NCBI RefSeq assembly: GCF_032878955.1 | Contig: NZ_CP043839.1 | Span: 4,464,001-4,528,000 of the forward strand | Source: Butyricimonas paravirosa | GTDB lineage: Bacteria; Bacteroidota; Bacteroidia; Bacteroidales; Marinifilaceae | Reading direction: 5' to 3' | DNA length: 64,000 bases | Part shown: one piece after another, positions 8,333 to 17,330 of the stretch | Layout: every line of letters starts with the position of its first letter | How positions within the stretch are numbered: position 1 is the stretch's first letter | The notes under the pieces: model-generated | Told to the model about the DNA's origin: nothing | Database searches by the model: none | The model's input: the letters and a program-made list of their open reading frames with translations, nothing else | Translations under genes and position numbers: made by a program

Positions 8333-8902
8333 ATGCCCATTATGATGGTGGAAGATAAGGATGTAGAAGGATTACGGCGGGGGGATAGAGTTTGTTTTGA
8401 GAATATATTTAATCGGTATTCTCCGGATTTGTATGTGGTTGCTTATCGTATCACGGGAAATAAGGCGGTAGCGGAAGATGTTGTGCAGGATTTCTTCGTG
8501 AAGCTGTGGATGAATCGGGAAAAGGTCCAGATATATAAATCCTTTCGTTATTATTGTTTTTCAGCAATACATTATGCTTCATTAAATGCGACAAGGACGA
8601 AATACAGGGATACGGAATTATCTGAAGAATTAGAGGATCCGTCTTGTGTGGAGTATGAAATGGAACGGGCGGAGTTAAGTGAGAAAATACATCTGGCAAT
8701 TGATTCTTTGCCGGAAAAATGTAAAGCTATTTTTGTGGATGCCTGTATCGAGGAATGTAGCTATGTTGAGGTGGCGCAAAAGTATGATCTATCGGTAAAT
8801 ACAGTAAAAGTACAAGTCAGTAAAGCGTACCGGATTTTACGGGAAAAATTGACGAAAGAACAATTTTCTATTTTTTTGTTGATTTTTTTGAAATCCGAGT
8901 AA
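8333..8902 (+). CDS. ECF-type RNA polymerase sigma factor (FecI-like), locus 1
   Basis: This 189-residue protein directs RNA polymerase to the promoters of its uptake locus. Sigma region 2 spans about residues 18-85, with AEDVVQDFFVKLW as the core-binding helix. Region 4 spans about residues 118-175, with the helix-turn-helix around SYVEVAQKYDLSVNTVKVQV. There is no region 1.1 or 3, as expected for ECF factors. A FecR anti-sigma gene and a SusC gene with an STN domain follow, which is the trans-envelope signalling arrangement of Bacteroidetes. The gene is bracketed by two copies of a 31-base repeat, and its stop codon lies in the second copy. MPIMMVEDKD is a plausible start; a second ATG follows three codons later. 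Confidence 0.92.
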   Translation: MPIMMVEDKDVEGLRRGDRVCFENIFNRYSPDLYVVAYRITGNKAVAEDVVQDFFVKLWMNREKVQIYKSFRYYCFSAIHYASLNATRTKYRDTELSEELEDPSCVEYEMERAELSEKIHLAIDSLPEKCKAIFVDACIEECSYVEVAQKYDLSVNTVKVQVSKAYRILREKLTKEQFSIFLLIFLKSE

Positions 8903-8930
8903 TACTTTTTTCAAGTTGATGTGACTTGTT
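8900..8930 (+). repeat. 31-base direct repeat, copy 2, between sigma and fecR genes
   Basis: This is the second copy of the 8039-8069 sequence. It begins exactly at the TAA stop of the sigma gene and ends just before the fecR start, so it occupies the whole gap. Its position immediately upstream of fecR fits an internal promoter, possibly recognised by the ECF sigma itself (inference). Confidence 0.8.
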
Positions 8931-8931
8931 A

Positions 8932-10098
8932 ATGAAAGGCTATTTGAATATGGAAGAATACAGATCAAATATGAATATTCTAAAAGAGGTTTTACGAGGG
9001 AAACGTCCTCATGATGACGTGGAGTTCGTGGCTTGGCTGAAAGAATCCGAGGAACATCAGAAATGTTACGAGGAAGCACTGCAACAGGCTGCAAGCGATT
9101 TGAGGATAAAAAAATCGTTTAATCGACAACTTATATGGAACCGGGTGTTGGATGAGACTCGGAAAAAAGAACGAGTACGAGTTTTGCGACGTTCTTTCAT
9201 GCGTTATGCCGCTGTGTTATTACCGTTCGTGGCTTTGTTTGCTTGGTGGCTACTGAAGACGGGAGATGTGGAGTCAAGCGTGGAGGTTACTGCTAATGAG
9301 GATGGTATTATGTTGTTTCTTTCTAACGGGGAGCGGGTGAACATTAGTCAGTTCGATTCGACTGGAGTACTGGAAAAGAACGGGATGAAAATTAGGATGA
9401 CGGAGAAAAGGGATCAAATCGTGTACGAGAATCATGATGACATTTCCAAGGAATTAATTTATAATACATTGAGTGTTCCCGCCCGTGCAGAATATTGTCT
9501 GACCCTAGAAGATGGTACAAAGGTGTGGTTGGCGGCAACCTCCCGGTTAAAGTATCCGGTTAATTTTGTGGGAACTTCTCGGGAAGTGTATTTGGAAGGT
9601 GAAGCGTTTTTTGACGTGGCGAGGGATACGTCAAAACCTTTTATCGTAAATTGTGCCACTTTTTCGGTGAAAGCCTTGGGGACATCTTTTGATGTAAGTT
9701 GCTATAATGATGATGAATTTGGTTTGGCGACTCTTGCCTCGGGAAAGATTGAAGTAGCCCTTGGGGATCAGAAAAAAATATTGAGTCCCGGGGAGCAAGC
9801 CTTGATTAAAGAACAATCCTTATCAGTGAAAGAGGTGAATATTTTGCCTTATACGTCTTGGATGGAAGATCGGCTTTACTTTTTTAATGAAAAACTGGAG
9901 TCGATTATGAAACGGATGGCTCGTTGGTATGGAATTGAGGTGTGTTATGCGGACCTGGGCATTCGGGAATTACACTTTACAGGGAATGTGCCCAAGTATA
10001 CCGATATTGAAAAAGTATTTGATATACTGGAGTTCGCTACCCATTTGGATTTTTCTTTAGAAAAAGGTAAAGTACTCATTTCCCGATCGAAGAAATAA
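8932..10098 (+). CDS. FecR family anti-sigma factor / sigma regulator, locus 1
   Basis: This inner-membrane protein (about 388 residues) holds the ECF sigma factor on its cytoplasmic side and senses the SusC signalling domain on its periplasmic side. The N-terminal region of about 85 residues binds sigma. One membrane helix follows (YAAVLLPFVALFAWWLL). The FecR domain comes next, with the typical segments LTLEDGTKVWLAATSRLKYP and EVYLEGEAFFDVA. A C-terminal DUF4974 domain (LESIMKRMARWYGIEVCY to the end) completes it. I take the ATG at 8932; the ATG at 8950 (MEEYRSNMN) is an equally good start, and the in-frame TTG at 8926 is unlikely. Confidence 0.92.
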   Translation: MKGYLNMEEYRSNMNILKEVLRGKRPHDDVEFVAWLKESEEHQKCYEEALQQAASDLRIKKSFNRQLIWNRVLDETRKKERVRVLRRSFMRYAAVLLPFVALFAWWLLKTGDVESSVEVTANEDGIMLFLSNGERVNISQFDSTGVLEKNGMKIRMTEKRDQIVYENHDDISKELIYNTLSVPARAEYCLTLEDGTKVWLAATSRLKYPVNFVGTSREVYLEGEAFFDVARDTSKPFIVNCATFSVKALGTSFDVSCYNDDEFGLATLASGKIEVALGDQKKILSPGEQALIKEQSLSVKEVNILPYTSWMEDRLYFFNEKLESIMKRMARWYGIEVCYADLGIRELHFTGNVPKYTDIEKVFDILEFATHLDFSLEKGKVLISRSKK

Positions 10099-10124
10099 GG
10101 AATTTTTGAGTAAATAATGTGTGA

Positions 10125-10148
10125 TATTGAACGTGAAAATGTTCAATA
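10125..10148. promoter_or_regulatory. Inverted repeat in the susC leader of locus 1
   Basis: TATTGAAC and GTTCAATA form an 8-base perfect dyad with an 8-base loop in the 105-base gap between fecR and susC. It has no T-run. It may be an operator or leader hairpin controlling susC relative to fecR. Confidence 0.5.
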
Positions 10149-10203
10149 ATGGGAATACTATATACTAATGTTTTTTAATCATATAAATTAAAACCAATAA
10201 CTT

Positions 10204-13200
10204 ATGATGAAAAAAGTTGTGATTCAATCGCGGAAATTCTTGTTTATTTTCGTGACTCTGTTGCTGGCTTACGGGACCATGCTAAGGGAAGAGGTTTCAG
10301 CCCAAACGCAACAAATGAGTGTTAAGTTTGAAAATATGTCTCTTTTGGATGCCTTGGGACATTTAAGCAAACAAACGGGTGGAAAGATATTATACAATCA
10401 TGAGCGGATTGATAAATCCGTGAGGATTAATGTCGTATTGACGAACAAAGCTCTTCCTGATATCCTGAATAAATGTTTGCAAGGGACAAAGTACATGTAC
10501 AAGGAAGTAGATGGGGTATATGTTATTTCCGAGAAAGAAGAGGTGGTTGTTCAAGAAAAGAAGGAGATTGTGGTGAAAGGAAATGTAAAGGATGAGAGGG
10601 GTGAGCCCATGCCGGGTGCCACGATTATATTGAAAGGTACGACGATCGGTATAACCTCTAATGAGACGGGAGATTTTACATTACTTCTGCCTGCTAAAGA
10701 CTCGTTGATATTACTTGTTTCCTTTATCGGTTATGAAACACAGGAGATAAAAGTACAAGGTGACAAGAAACTGAATATACGGATGAAGATCGAAACAAGT
10801 GCTTTGGAAGATGTGGTCGTTACAGGATATGCCAATATTGATAAAAAGAGCTTTACCGGAAATGCTGTTAGCGTGAGCAAAGAGGAATTACTGAAAGTTT
10901 CCAAGTCGAATGTGATCCAAGCGTTGCAAGTGTTTGACCCCTCCTTTAGAATTCGGGAAAATAATAAATGGGGATCAGACCCGAATGCATTACCAGAGGT
11001 GAATATCCGGGGTACTTCCAGTACGGGAGTGAAGGCGTTGGATGCCGATCCGCTGGATAAATCGAATTTGAAGAATAATTCAAATTTACCGACATTTATT
11101 ATGGACGGCTTCGAAATTAGTGCGGAGAAGTTATACGATTTTGATCCCAATAGGATTCAAAACATTACAATTTTGAAGGATGCTGCTGCAACTGCGATTT
11201 ACGGTTCTCGTGCTGCCAATGGGGTGGTGGTCATTACAACCGTGGCTCCGAAAGCCGGACAGTTGTCTGTAACGTATAGTTTGACCGGAAAAGTTTCTAC
11301 TCCTGATTTGAGTGATTATAATTTAATGAATGCCAGAGAATTGTTGGATACAGAAATTGCGGCAGGTTTTTATGAGGCAGAGACTTTTCCCGAATTGTAT
11401 TCTAAGCGGGAGGAATTGTTAGCTAAGGAGGCGAATATAGCGCGGGGAGTGAATACTTATTGGTTGTCGCAACCTTTACGTACAGAATTCAACACGCAGC
11501 ATAGTTTGTACATGGAAGGAGGGGCTCAAGGTTTACGATATGGGATTGATTTTAGTTATCGGAATGATAAAGGGGTGATGAAAGAATCTTTCCGAAAGAG
11601 AATAGGGGGAGGATTTTCTATTAATTATCAAGTTAAAGGCTTGTCGGTGCGAAATTATATCTCTTATAGCGTGATGAATTCAGAGGATTCTCCATACGGT
11701 TCTTTTTCTAGTTATGCATCAGCATTGCCTTATGATCGTTATAAAGATGAAAATGGGGTAATTGCCCAAAATTTGCCTCAATGGCATAATAGATCCGGGA
11801 TGACGACTGAGGATTTGGGACGGGTAAATCCATTGTACGAGTCAACTTTGAATAATTTCAGTGGATCAAAGTATGAGGAGTTAATTGATAACTTTGGTGT
11901 GAATTGGATGTTTGCCGAGCATTTTCAGTTAAAGGGTGATTTTAGTGTGACCCGCCGTTTTTCTACGACAGAACGTTTCGTTGATCCAAAGTCTTTACAA
12001 AATAAGAATGAATCATTGTCTGTAAATAATATGTCTTCTGGCTCGTATAATTTAAGTAAGAGTGAAGAACTTAGTTGGAATACCAATATTTTGTTTGCAT
12101 ATAATCAAATGGTGAATAGGCATAATATAAATTTGACTGCCGGGTTGAATATTATGGCAAATAAGAGTGAGGGGACTTCTAGTCAATATAAAGGTTTTCC
12201 GTCCGGCTCGTTGAATTCTATTAATTATGCAGAGGAAATATATGAAAAGCCGACTGCTAATGAGCGTTTGAGTAGAATGATTGGTTTTTTGGCTGGATTG
12301 AATTACACGTATAATAATATTTATTTGTTGGATGCTTCTTGTCGTTTTGACGGTTCTTCAGATTTTGGTAAGGATAAAAAGTTTGCTCCTTTCTGGTCGG
12401 CTGGACTCGGTATTAATATTCATAACTATGAATTCATGAAACAACAAGGTGTGTTGTCAACTTTAAAATTGCGGGCATCATACGGGGCCACGGGTAAAGT
12501 GAATTTTCCCCCGTATGTAGCGAAAACAACCTATGAGGTTTTAACTGATCAATGGTATCGTACGGGATTTGGTGCATTACTGAAAGCATTGGGTAATCCA
12601 GCTTTATCTTGGGAGAAAACGAAAACTTTTGATGCTGGATTCCAATTAGGTTTTATGCATGACCGTTTGTTTATCACGGGAAGTTGGTATCACAAGAAAA
12701 CGACAGGTTTGATTACCACGGTAGCTATTCCGACATCCTCTGGTTTCAATGATTACTATGATAATATGGGTAATGTTTTGAATAAAGGTATTGAGTTGGA
12801 TGTGAAGTACGAGATTGTAAGATGTCAGGATTGGAATTTCTCTGTCTATGGAAATTTGTCTCATAATAAAAACGAGATATTAGCGATCTCTGAAGCTTTA
12901 AAACGGTATAATGACCGGGTAAATCAGTATTACCAACGGAGTTCAAATTTGAAATCGTCTTCGGAAATTTTAACAAAATATGAAGAAGGAGGTTCTAATA
13001 CAGCCAAATATGGTATGAAATCTTTAGGAATTGATCCGGCAAACGGTAAAGAGATGTTTTTAAAGAAAGATGGGACGATTACTTATACTTGGTCTGGAGA
13101 CGAGATGGTGATTATCGGTGATACAGAACCGGATGCTCAGGGGTCTTTCGGGTTTAATGTACGTTATAAAAATTTGTCATTGTTCGCTTCGTTTATGTAT

Positions 13201-13587
13201 AAGTTTGGTGGCGATGCCTATAATTCTACTTTGGTGACGAAGGTTGAGAATGCTAAGATTTACGAGGAAAATGTGGATAAACGTGTTTTGAAACAAAGAT
13301 GGCAGAAACCAGGAGACAACGCTAAATATAAGGATATTAGAAATCAAGATGGGTACACAAAACCGACATCTCGTTTTATGCAGAAGGATAATGAACTTAG
13401 TTTGAATTCTATTACATTAGGTTATGATTTGGATTCTAAATTCTTACGAAAATATAAATTTGGCTTGGTTCGTTTTGAATTAGGTGCAAATGAATTGTTC
13501 CGAATCTCAACGATCAAGCAAGAGCGGGGAACGGAGTTTCCTTATGCCCATTCGTATAATTTCTCTATTAAAATTAATTTCAATTAA
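10204..13587 (+). CDS. SusC/RagA-type TonB-dependent outer-membrane receptor with STN domain, locus 1
   Basis: This 1127-residue outer-membrane transporter imports oligomers with the help of TonB. After a signal peptide of about 33 residues comes an STN domain (about 45-105), which talks to FecR. A carboxypeptidase-regulatory-like domain follows (about 122-200; KGNVKDERGEPMPGATI), then the plug (about 205-330; VVVTGYANIDKKSFTGN and ILKDAAATAIYGSRAANGV). A 22-strand barrel ends in the aromatic YNFSIKINFN. The STN domain together with the upstream sigma/fecR pair shows the locus is induced by its own substrate. It is followed closely by susD, as usual. Leucine-, glycine- and asparagine-rich barrel strands are normal for the family. 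Confidence 0.96.
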   Translation: MMKKVVIQSRKFLFIFVTLLLAYGTMLREEVSAQTQQMSVKFENMSLLDALGHLSKQTGGKILYNHERIDKSVRINVVLTNKALPDILNKCLQGTKYMYKEVDGVYVISEKEEVVVQEKKEIVVKGNVKDERGEPMPGATIILKGTTIGITSNETGDFTLLLPAKDSLILLVSFIGYETQEIKVQGDKKLNIRMKIETSALEDVVVTGYANIDKKSFTGNAVSVSKEELLKVSKSNVIQALQVFDPSFRIRENNKWGSDPNALPEVNIRGTSSTGVKALDADPLDKSNLKNNSNLPTFIMDGFEISAEKLYDFDPNRIQNITILKDAAATAIYGSRAANGVVVITTVAPKAGQLSVTYSLTGKVSTPDLSDYNLMNARELLDTEIAAGFYEAETFPELYSKREELLAKEANIARGVNTYWLSQPLRTEFNTQHSLYMEGGAQGLRYGIDFSYRNDKGVMKESFRKRIGGGFSINYQVKGLSVRNYISYSVMNSEDSPYGSFSSYASALPYDRYKDENGVIAQNLPQWHNRSGMTTEDLGRVNPLYESTLNNFSGSKYEELIDNFGVNWMFAEHFQLKGDFSVTRRFSTTERFVDPKSLQNKNESLSVNNMSSGSYNLSKSEELSWNTNILFAYNQMVNRHNINLTAGLNIMANKSEGTSSQYKGFPSGSLNSINYAEEIYEKPTANERLSRMIGFLAGLNYTYNNIYLLDASCRFDGSSDFGKDKKFAPFWSAGLGINIHNYEFMKQQGVLSTLKLRASYGATGKVNFPPYVAKTTYEVLTDQWYRTGFGALLKALGNPALSWEKTKTFDAGFQLGFMHDRLFITGSWYHKKTTGLITTVAIPTSSGFNDYYDNMGNVLNKGIELDVKYEIVRCQDWNFSVYGNLSHNKNEILAISEALKRYNDRVNQYYQRSSNLKSSSEILTKYEEGGSNTAKYGMKSLGIDPANGKEMFLKKDGTITYTWSGDEMVIIGDTEPDAQGSFGFNVRYKNLSLFASFMYKFGGDAYNSTLVTKVENAKIYEENVDKRVLKQRWQKPGDNAKYKDIRNQDGYTKPTSRFMQKDNELSLNSITLGYDLDSKFLRKYKFGLVRFELGANELFRISTIKQERGTEFPYAHSYNFSIKINFN

Positions 13588-13591
13588 TGCG

Positions 13592-15055
13592 ATGAGTATG
13601 AAAAACAAAATATTGTTACTATTGTTTTTACCGCTATTGTTTGGATGCAATGGCTGGTTGAATGTCACTCCGCAATCGGAAGTTGATGAAGAAGACCTTT
13701 TTGCAGACGGGGAAGGGTATCGTAATTCGTTGAACGGCGTTTATTCCCGGATTTCGGAATCGGATATGTATGCTCAACAATTGACTTGGGGATTTATGGA
13801 TGTGCTGGCTCAATATTATAATTTTGACAAAATGAATCAATATGGAGCTTATCCTAAAGCTTACAAAGGTGATTACGATAATAATGAGGTCAAAGGGATT
13901 TTAGAGAATATTTGGCAGGGGGCTTACAAGTCAATAGCAAATTGTAATAATTTGATTCAGAATATAGATAAGGAGGATGTTACAAAATTTTTGGGGCGTG
14001 AGGGAGAAAAGAATATGGTGAAGGGAGAAGCTTTGGCTTTACGGGCTTTTTTGCACTTTGATTTATTACGCTTGTTTGCTCCCGTGGCTGTTGAACTAAA
14101 TGGGGATAAAACGGGATACGTGCCTGTTAATGATAATAACGAGTATCTTCCTTATTGTGAGACTCATCCTGCAGTGTTCCAGAAACGGGAGAATGTGCAA
14201 GATTATTTGGACAAAGTTATTCGGGATTTAAAAGATGCCAAAACTTTATTGGCTACGTTTGATACTGTTTCTTCTGTGAGAAAAGATCAATTAAGAACAA
14301 CTAATCGTTTATTGGGAACTGCAGGAGCGGTAGAGGATTTATTCTATTGTTTCCGGGGGTTCCGGATGAATTACTATGCGGCAACCGCAATGTTGGCTCG
14401 TGTATATAATTATAAAGGCGAGCTGCAATTAGCGGCAGAACAAGCTCAGGAAGTGATAGATAACGGGTCTTTTCCGGTTAAGGGAGATTATGCTAAGCCC
14501 AAGCAATATGAGGATGTTATATTTGCATTGAGTAATCGGAAATTGACAGAACTTTTTGAGGCTTACTATACCGGAACCAATAAGGTGTTATGCGTGTCGA
14601 ATACGGCGCTAAATAAGATATTGGGATCCGATACTTATGATTATCGTGGGTATTATCATATGCAAAATTTGGATGGAGCGAATAAAGTGAGTAAAAAGTA
14701 TCTTCCTGTAAGTTCTGATCAAGGAACGATCCCTAATGAAATCATCCCGATTATTCGTACAAGTGAGATGCAGTATATTGCGGGAGAGTATTATGCCTCT
14801 ATTAAAGATTATGCGACGGCAGCTTCTCGTATCACGGTGGTAAAGCAGGCATCGGGTGCCTATACCCCGGTAACGGTACAAAGTCTTGAGGATTACCATA
14901 AGACATGGATAAATGATGCTTACCGTACGTTTATCGGTGAAGGACAGTTATTTTTCTTGTATAAGAAGTTGGGGACAGAATTTTATTCGGGAATGAAGGA
15001 TGGGGCGTTTGTTTTCGAAATTCCGGATAGTGAAGATGTAACTTTAAATCAATAG
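13592..15055 (+). CDS. SusD/RagB-type substrate-binding outer-membrane lipoprotein, locus 1
   Basis: This 487-residue surface lipoprotein forms the lid of the SusC pore and binds the substrate. The lipoprotein signal is MKNKILLLLFLPLLFGC, with cysteine in the LLFGC lipobox. The early motif LNVTPQSEVDEEDLF and the helical pair around EALALRAFLHFDLLRLF are SusD hallmarks, and the C-terminal segment DAYRTFIGEGQLFFLYKKLG is also typical. I start at 13592 (MSMKNK) or 13598 (MKNK). An upstream in-frame ATG inside susC would put 36 unrelated residues before the signal peptide and is rejected. Confidence 0.93.
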   Translation: MSMKNKILLLLFLPLLFGCNGWLNVTPQSEVDEEDLFADGEGYRNSLNGVYSRISESDMYAQQLTWGFMDVLAQYYNFDKMNQYGAYPKAYKGDYDNNEVKGILENIWQGAYKSIANCNNLIQNIDKEDVTKFLGREGEKNMVKGEALALRAFLHFDLLRLFAPVAVELNGDKTGYVPVNDNNEYLPYCETHPAVFQKRENVQDYLDKVIRDLKDAKTLLATFDTVSSVRKDQLRTTNRLLGTAGAVEDLFYCFRGFRMNYYAATAMLARVYNYKGELQLAAEQAQEVIDNGSFPVKGDYAKPKQYEDVIFALSNRKLTELFEAYYTGTNKVLCVSNTALNKILGSDTYDYRGYYHMQNLDGANKVSKKYLPVSSDQGTIPNEIIPIIRTSEMQYIAGEYYASIKDYATAASRITVVKQASGAYTPVTVQSLEDYHKTWINDAYRTFIGEGQLFFLYKKLGTEFYSGMKDGAFVFEIPDSEDVTLNQ

Positions 15056-15086
15056 AAAAATAATGGTCACCAAAAATATAAAGATT

Positions 15087-15794
15087 ATGAAAGGACAGTT
15101 TCTCTTTTTATTTCTTCTTTTGGCCGTTTTCGGATGTAAGGAAGATGAGTTCGATACATATAGTAGTGTTAATTATTTGAGTTTTTATAATAATCCGGCT
15201 ACGGATAGCATCGTGGAAACCTTCTTCTTTCATCAGGGGAAGGATGCGATTGAAGTTCCCGTGAAATTTAATTTGGGAGGCCAGTTATTGACCGAGGATT
15301 GCCCGATCAAGTTGTGTGTGGTGGATTCTTTGTCGGGATTGTTGAAAGATGGGAAGGTGGTATCTCCGCTTTCAGATGCGGATTTTGCATTTCCGGATGA
15401 GATGGTTTTTCATAAAGGTATGAATGTCGATTCGGTGTTTGTAGTATTGAAGAAAACGGCTCAATTGGAGGATGCTTATTGTCGGGTTGTATTACAAATT
15501 GAGCCGAATGAATTTTTTGAAGTAGGTGAAACTGTTTATAGCCAAGCAAAGATATACTTTACTTCAGCGATTTCAATTCCAGGATGGTGGGATGAGACGG
15601 TTGATAAATATTATTTAGGTGGATTTACACCCAGGAAATACGAGATTTTTTGTCGGGAAGTGGGTGTGACTGATCTGACGGGTGTTGAGGAAAAATATAT
15701 ACGGGAGTATGCCTTGAAGTTTAAGCGTTATTTGGAGGCTCATCCGGAATACGAGGATGATGGAACTAGAATAACAGTGACAGTAATCGGTTAA
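15087..15794 (+). CDS. DUF4843 family lipoprotein, locus 1
   Basis: This 235-residue lipoprotein follows susD and belongs to the DUF4843 group found in SusCD loci of Bacteroidales. The signal peptide MKGQFLFLFLLLAVFGC ends in a lipobox cysteine. The family features are YSSVNYLSFYN at the start, paired repeats of beta-strand text with VDSVFVVLKKT, and the W-rich SIPGWWDETVDKYYLGGFTP near residue 175. Its place suggests a surface-exposed glycan- or peptide-binding accessory. The ATG at 15063 is in frame but would put eight polar residues before the signal, so 15087 is preferred. Locus 2 has a homologue. Confidence 0.82.
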   Translation: MKGQFLFLFLLLAVFGCKEDEFDTYSSVNYLSFYNNPATDSIVETFFFHQGKDAIEVPVKFNLGGQLLTEDCPIKLCVVDSLSGLLKDGKVVSPLSDADFAFPDEMVFHKGMNVDSVFVVLKKTAQLEDAYCRVVLQIEPNEFFEVGETVYSQAKIYFTSAISIPGWWDETVDKYYLGGFTPRKYEIFCREVGVTDLTGVEEKYIREYALKFKRYLEAHPEYEDDGTRITVTVIG

Positions 15795-15796
15795 TA

Positions 15797-17329
15797 ATGA
15801 ATGTTATGAAAAAGATATTGATATTGTGTCTTGTGATGGCTTGGAGCATAACAGGATGTTACGAAGATAAAGGTGATTATGATTATCGTAATTTGGCAGA
15901 AGGTACAATCGGAAATGTAAATGGATCATACCATGTGTCTGTTGGAGATACGTTGATTATTGAGCCGGAGATCGTGTTCGATTTGGAAACGAAAGTTGGG
16001 TTAAAGTACGAATGGTCCGTGGAGCTTGATTCTGTGTTTTCCCGGGAGAAAAATATAGAATATATTATTCCCCTGGATGCTCCGGAGCAGATGAAATGGG
16101 TGTTGCAGGTAACTGATACATTGAGTGGATTAACTTTTATGACCCAGACGATGGTAAGGGTTAGTTCACTTTATTCCGATGGTTTTTTGATTTTATCAGA
16201 AAAAAATGGTGTGTCATCATTAAGTTTTTTAAAAAGAGTGAAAGGGGAGTGGGCTCGGTGTATCTATGATATTTATGAAGGTATTGAAGGCGTTTCTTTG
16301 GATGGGAAGCCTGTACAGATTCATCTGCATGATTTAGGAAATCAGACAGACGAACATATTATGCTATTGCAGGATGATTTTTATAAATGTCTTGACTTGG
16401 ATGGTGCGAATTTGGAAAAATCTTTGGAATTGTCGAAAGAATTTCAAGTGATCCCGGAGAACGTGAGACCTAAGCAAGTATTCTTTGATGATTGGTATAG
16501 TTTTTTGCTGGCCGAGGACGGACGGGTATTCGGGCGTAAGAATTTTAGTTCAGAAGCTTTCCATACGGGATATTTTTCGCAATATCCGATGGTGTATATG
16601 GAACCTGATGCTGTGGGTGAAGAGGTTGCTCATCAATTGAATGCAGATCGTTTCGTGTATGATATGAATACAGAAAATGGGTACGTGTTCGTGTATGAAA
16701 AAGAGAGAAAACGATTCTTGTATATCCGGGGGGCTTCCAGCTATGGAACTATTGGAGAGCCGAAATGTGCTGGTTATCCGAATGGATTTATTCCCATGGA
16801 TAACTTGGGTAATAATGAGTTAATAGCAACAAGCGGGTATTGGTGGAATGACTATTATATTCCGGCTGGCGGGTTGTATAATATCATCAAACGTGCGGAT
16901 GGAACTTACGTGGGACAAATGTTGTTAACGGATGACCCTGAAGATATTGTGGCAGAGTCTCAACGGGAATTTAAGGGGGATATGATGAATGACAATATTT
17001 TATTGTTGATTCCGGATAATGGTAGAGGCCGGGGATTTGGTTGTCCGTATGCTTTCATTGCTTCCGGTAATGTTTTGTATTATTTTGGAAAAGATGCGGA
17101 GGGTGAGATTGTGCCGGAACGGTATTATAGTTTTCCGGCAGAAATTAAGGCGATGGAGGATGAATTCTATGCTAATGAATATTTGTGTGTTGGATTGGCT
17201 AATGGTGCAGTTTACCTCTTGAAGATTAATTCAGAGGGATTTGCGTCGGACGAGGCGGGACGTTTGGTCATGAAGATGGATCAAAATGTTGGTATGGTAA
17301 AACAGATTATTCATAAAGCAGCGGAATAG
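15797..17329 (+). CDS. PKD-like family lipoprotein, locus 1
   Basis: This 510-residue lipoprotein has a signal peptide ending in WSITGC and then YEDKGDYDYRNLAEGTI, the opening shared by the 'PKD-like' lipoproteins of Bacteroidales SusCD loci. Residues about 40-130 form an Ig/PKD-like beta domain (VGDTLIIEPEI, YEWSV). The rest looks like a beta-propeller-type region with repeated strands (SDGFLILSEKNGVSSLSFLK; EFYANEYLCVGLANGAVYLL). It follows the DUF4843 gene by 2 bases and precedes the GH63 gene by 1 base, so it is co-transcribed. The role is probably surface glycan binding (inference). The start may be 15797 or 15806 (MKKILILCL). Confidence 0.8.
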   Translation: MNVMKKILILCLVMAWSITGCYEDKGDYDYRNLAEGTIGNVNGSYHVSVGDTLIIEPEIVFDLETKVGLKYEWSVELDSVFSREKNIEYIIPLDAPEQMKWVLQVTDTLSGLTFMTQTMVRVSSLYSDGFLILSEKNGVSSLSFLKRVKGEWARCIYDIYEGIEGVSLDGKPVQIHLHDLGNQTDEHIMLLQDDFYKCLDLDGANLEKSLELSKEFQVIPENVRPKQVFFDDWYSFLLAEDGRVFGRKNFSSEAFHTGYFSQYPMVYMEPDAVGEEVAHQLNADRFVYDMNTENGYVFVYEKERKRFLYIRGASSYGTIGEPKCAGYPNGFIPMDNLGNNELIATSGYWWNDYYIPAGGLYNIIKRADGTYVGQMLLTDDPEDIVAESQREFKGDMMNDNILLLIPDNGRGRGFGCPYAFIASGNVLYYFGKDAEGEIVPERYYSFPAEIKAMEDEFYANEYLCVGLANGAVYLLKINSEGFASDEAGRLVMKMDQNVGMVKQIIHKAAE

Positions 17330-17330
17330 T

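Noticed and set aside
10128..10137. Ten-base word TGAACGTGAA shared by the susC leader of locus 1 and the fecR leader of locus 3 (40532-40541)
   Set aside because: Too short to exclude chance, and the surrounding sequences do not align.
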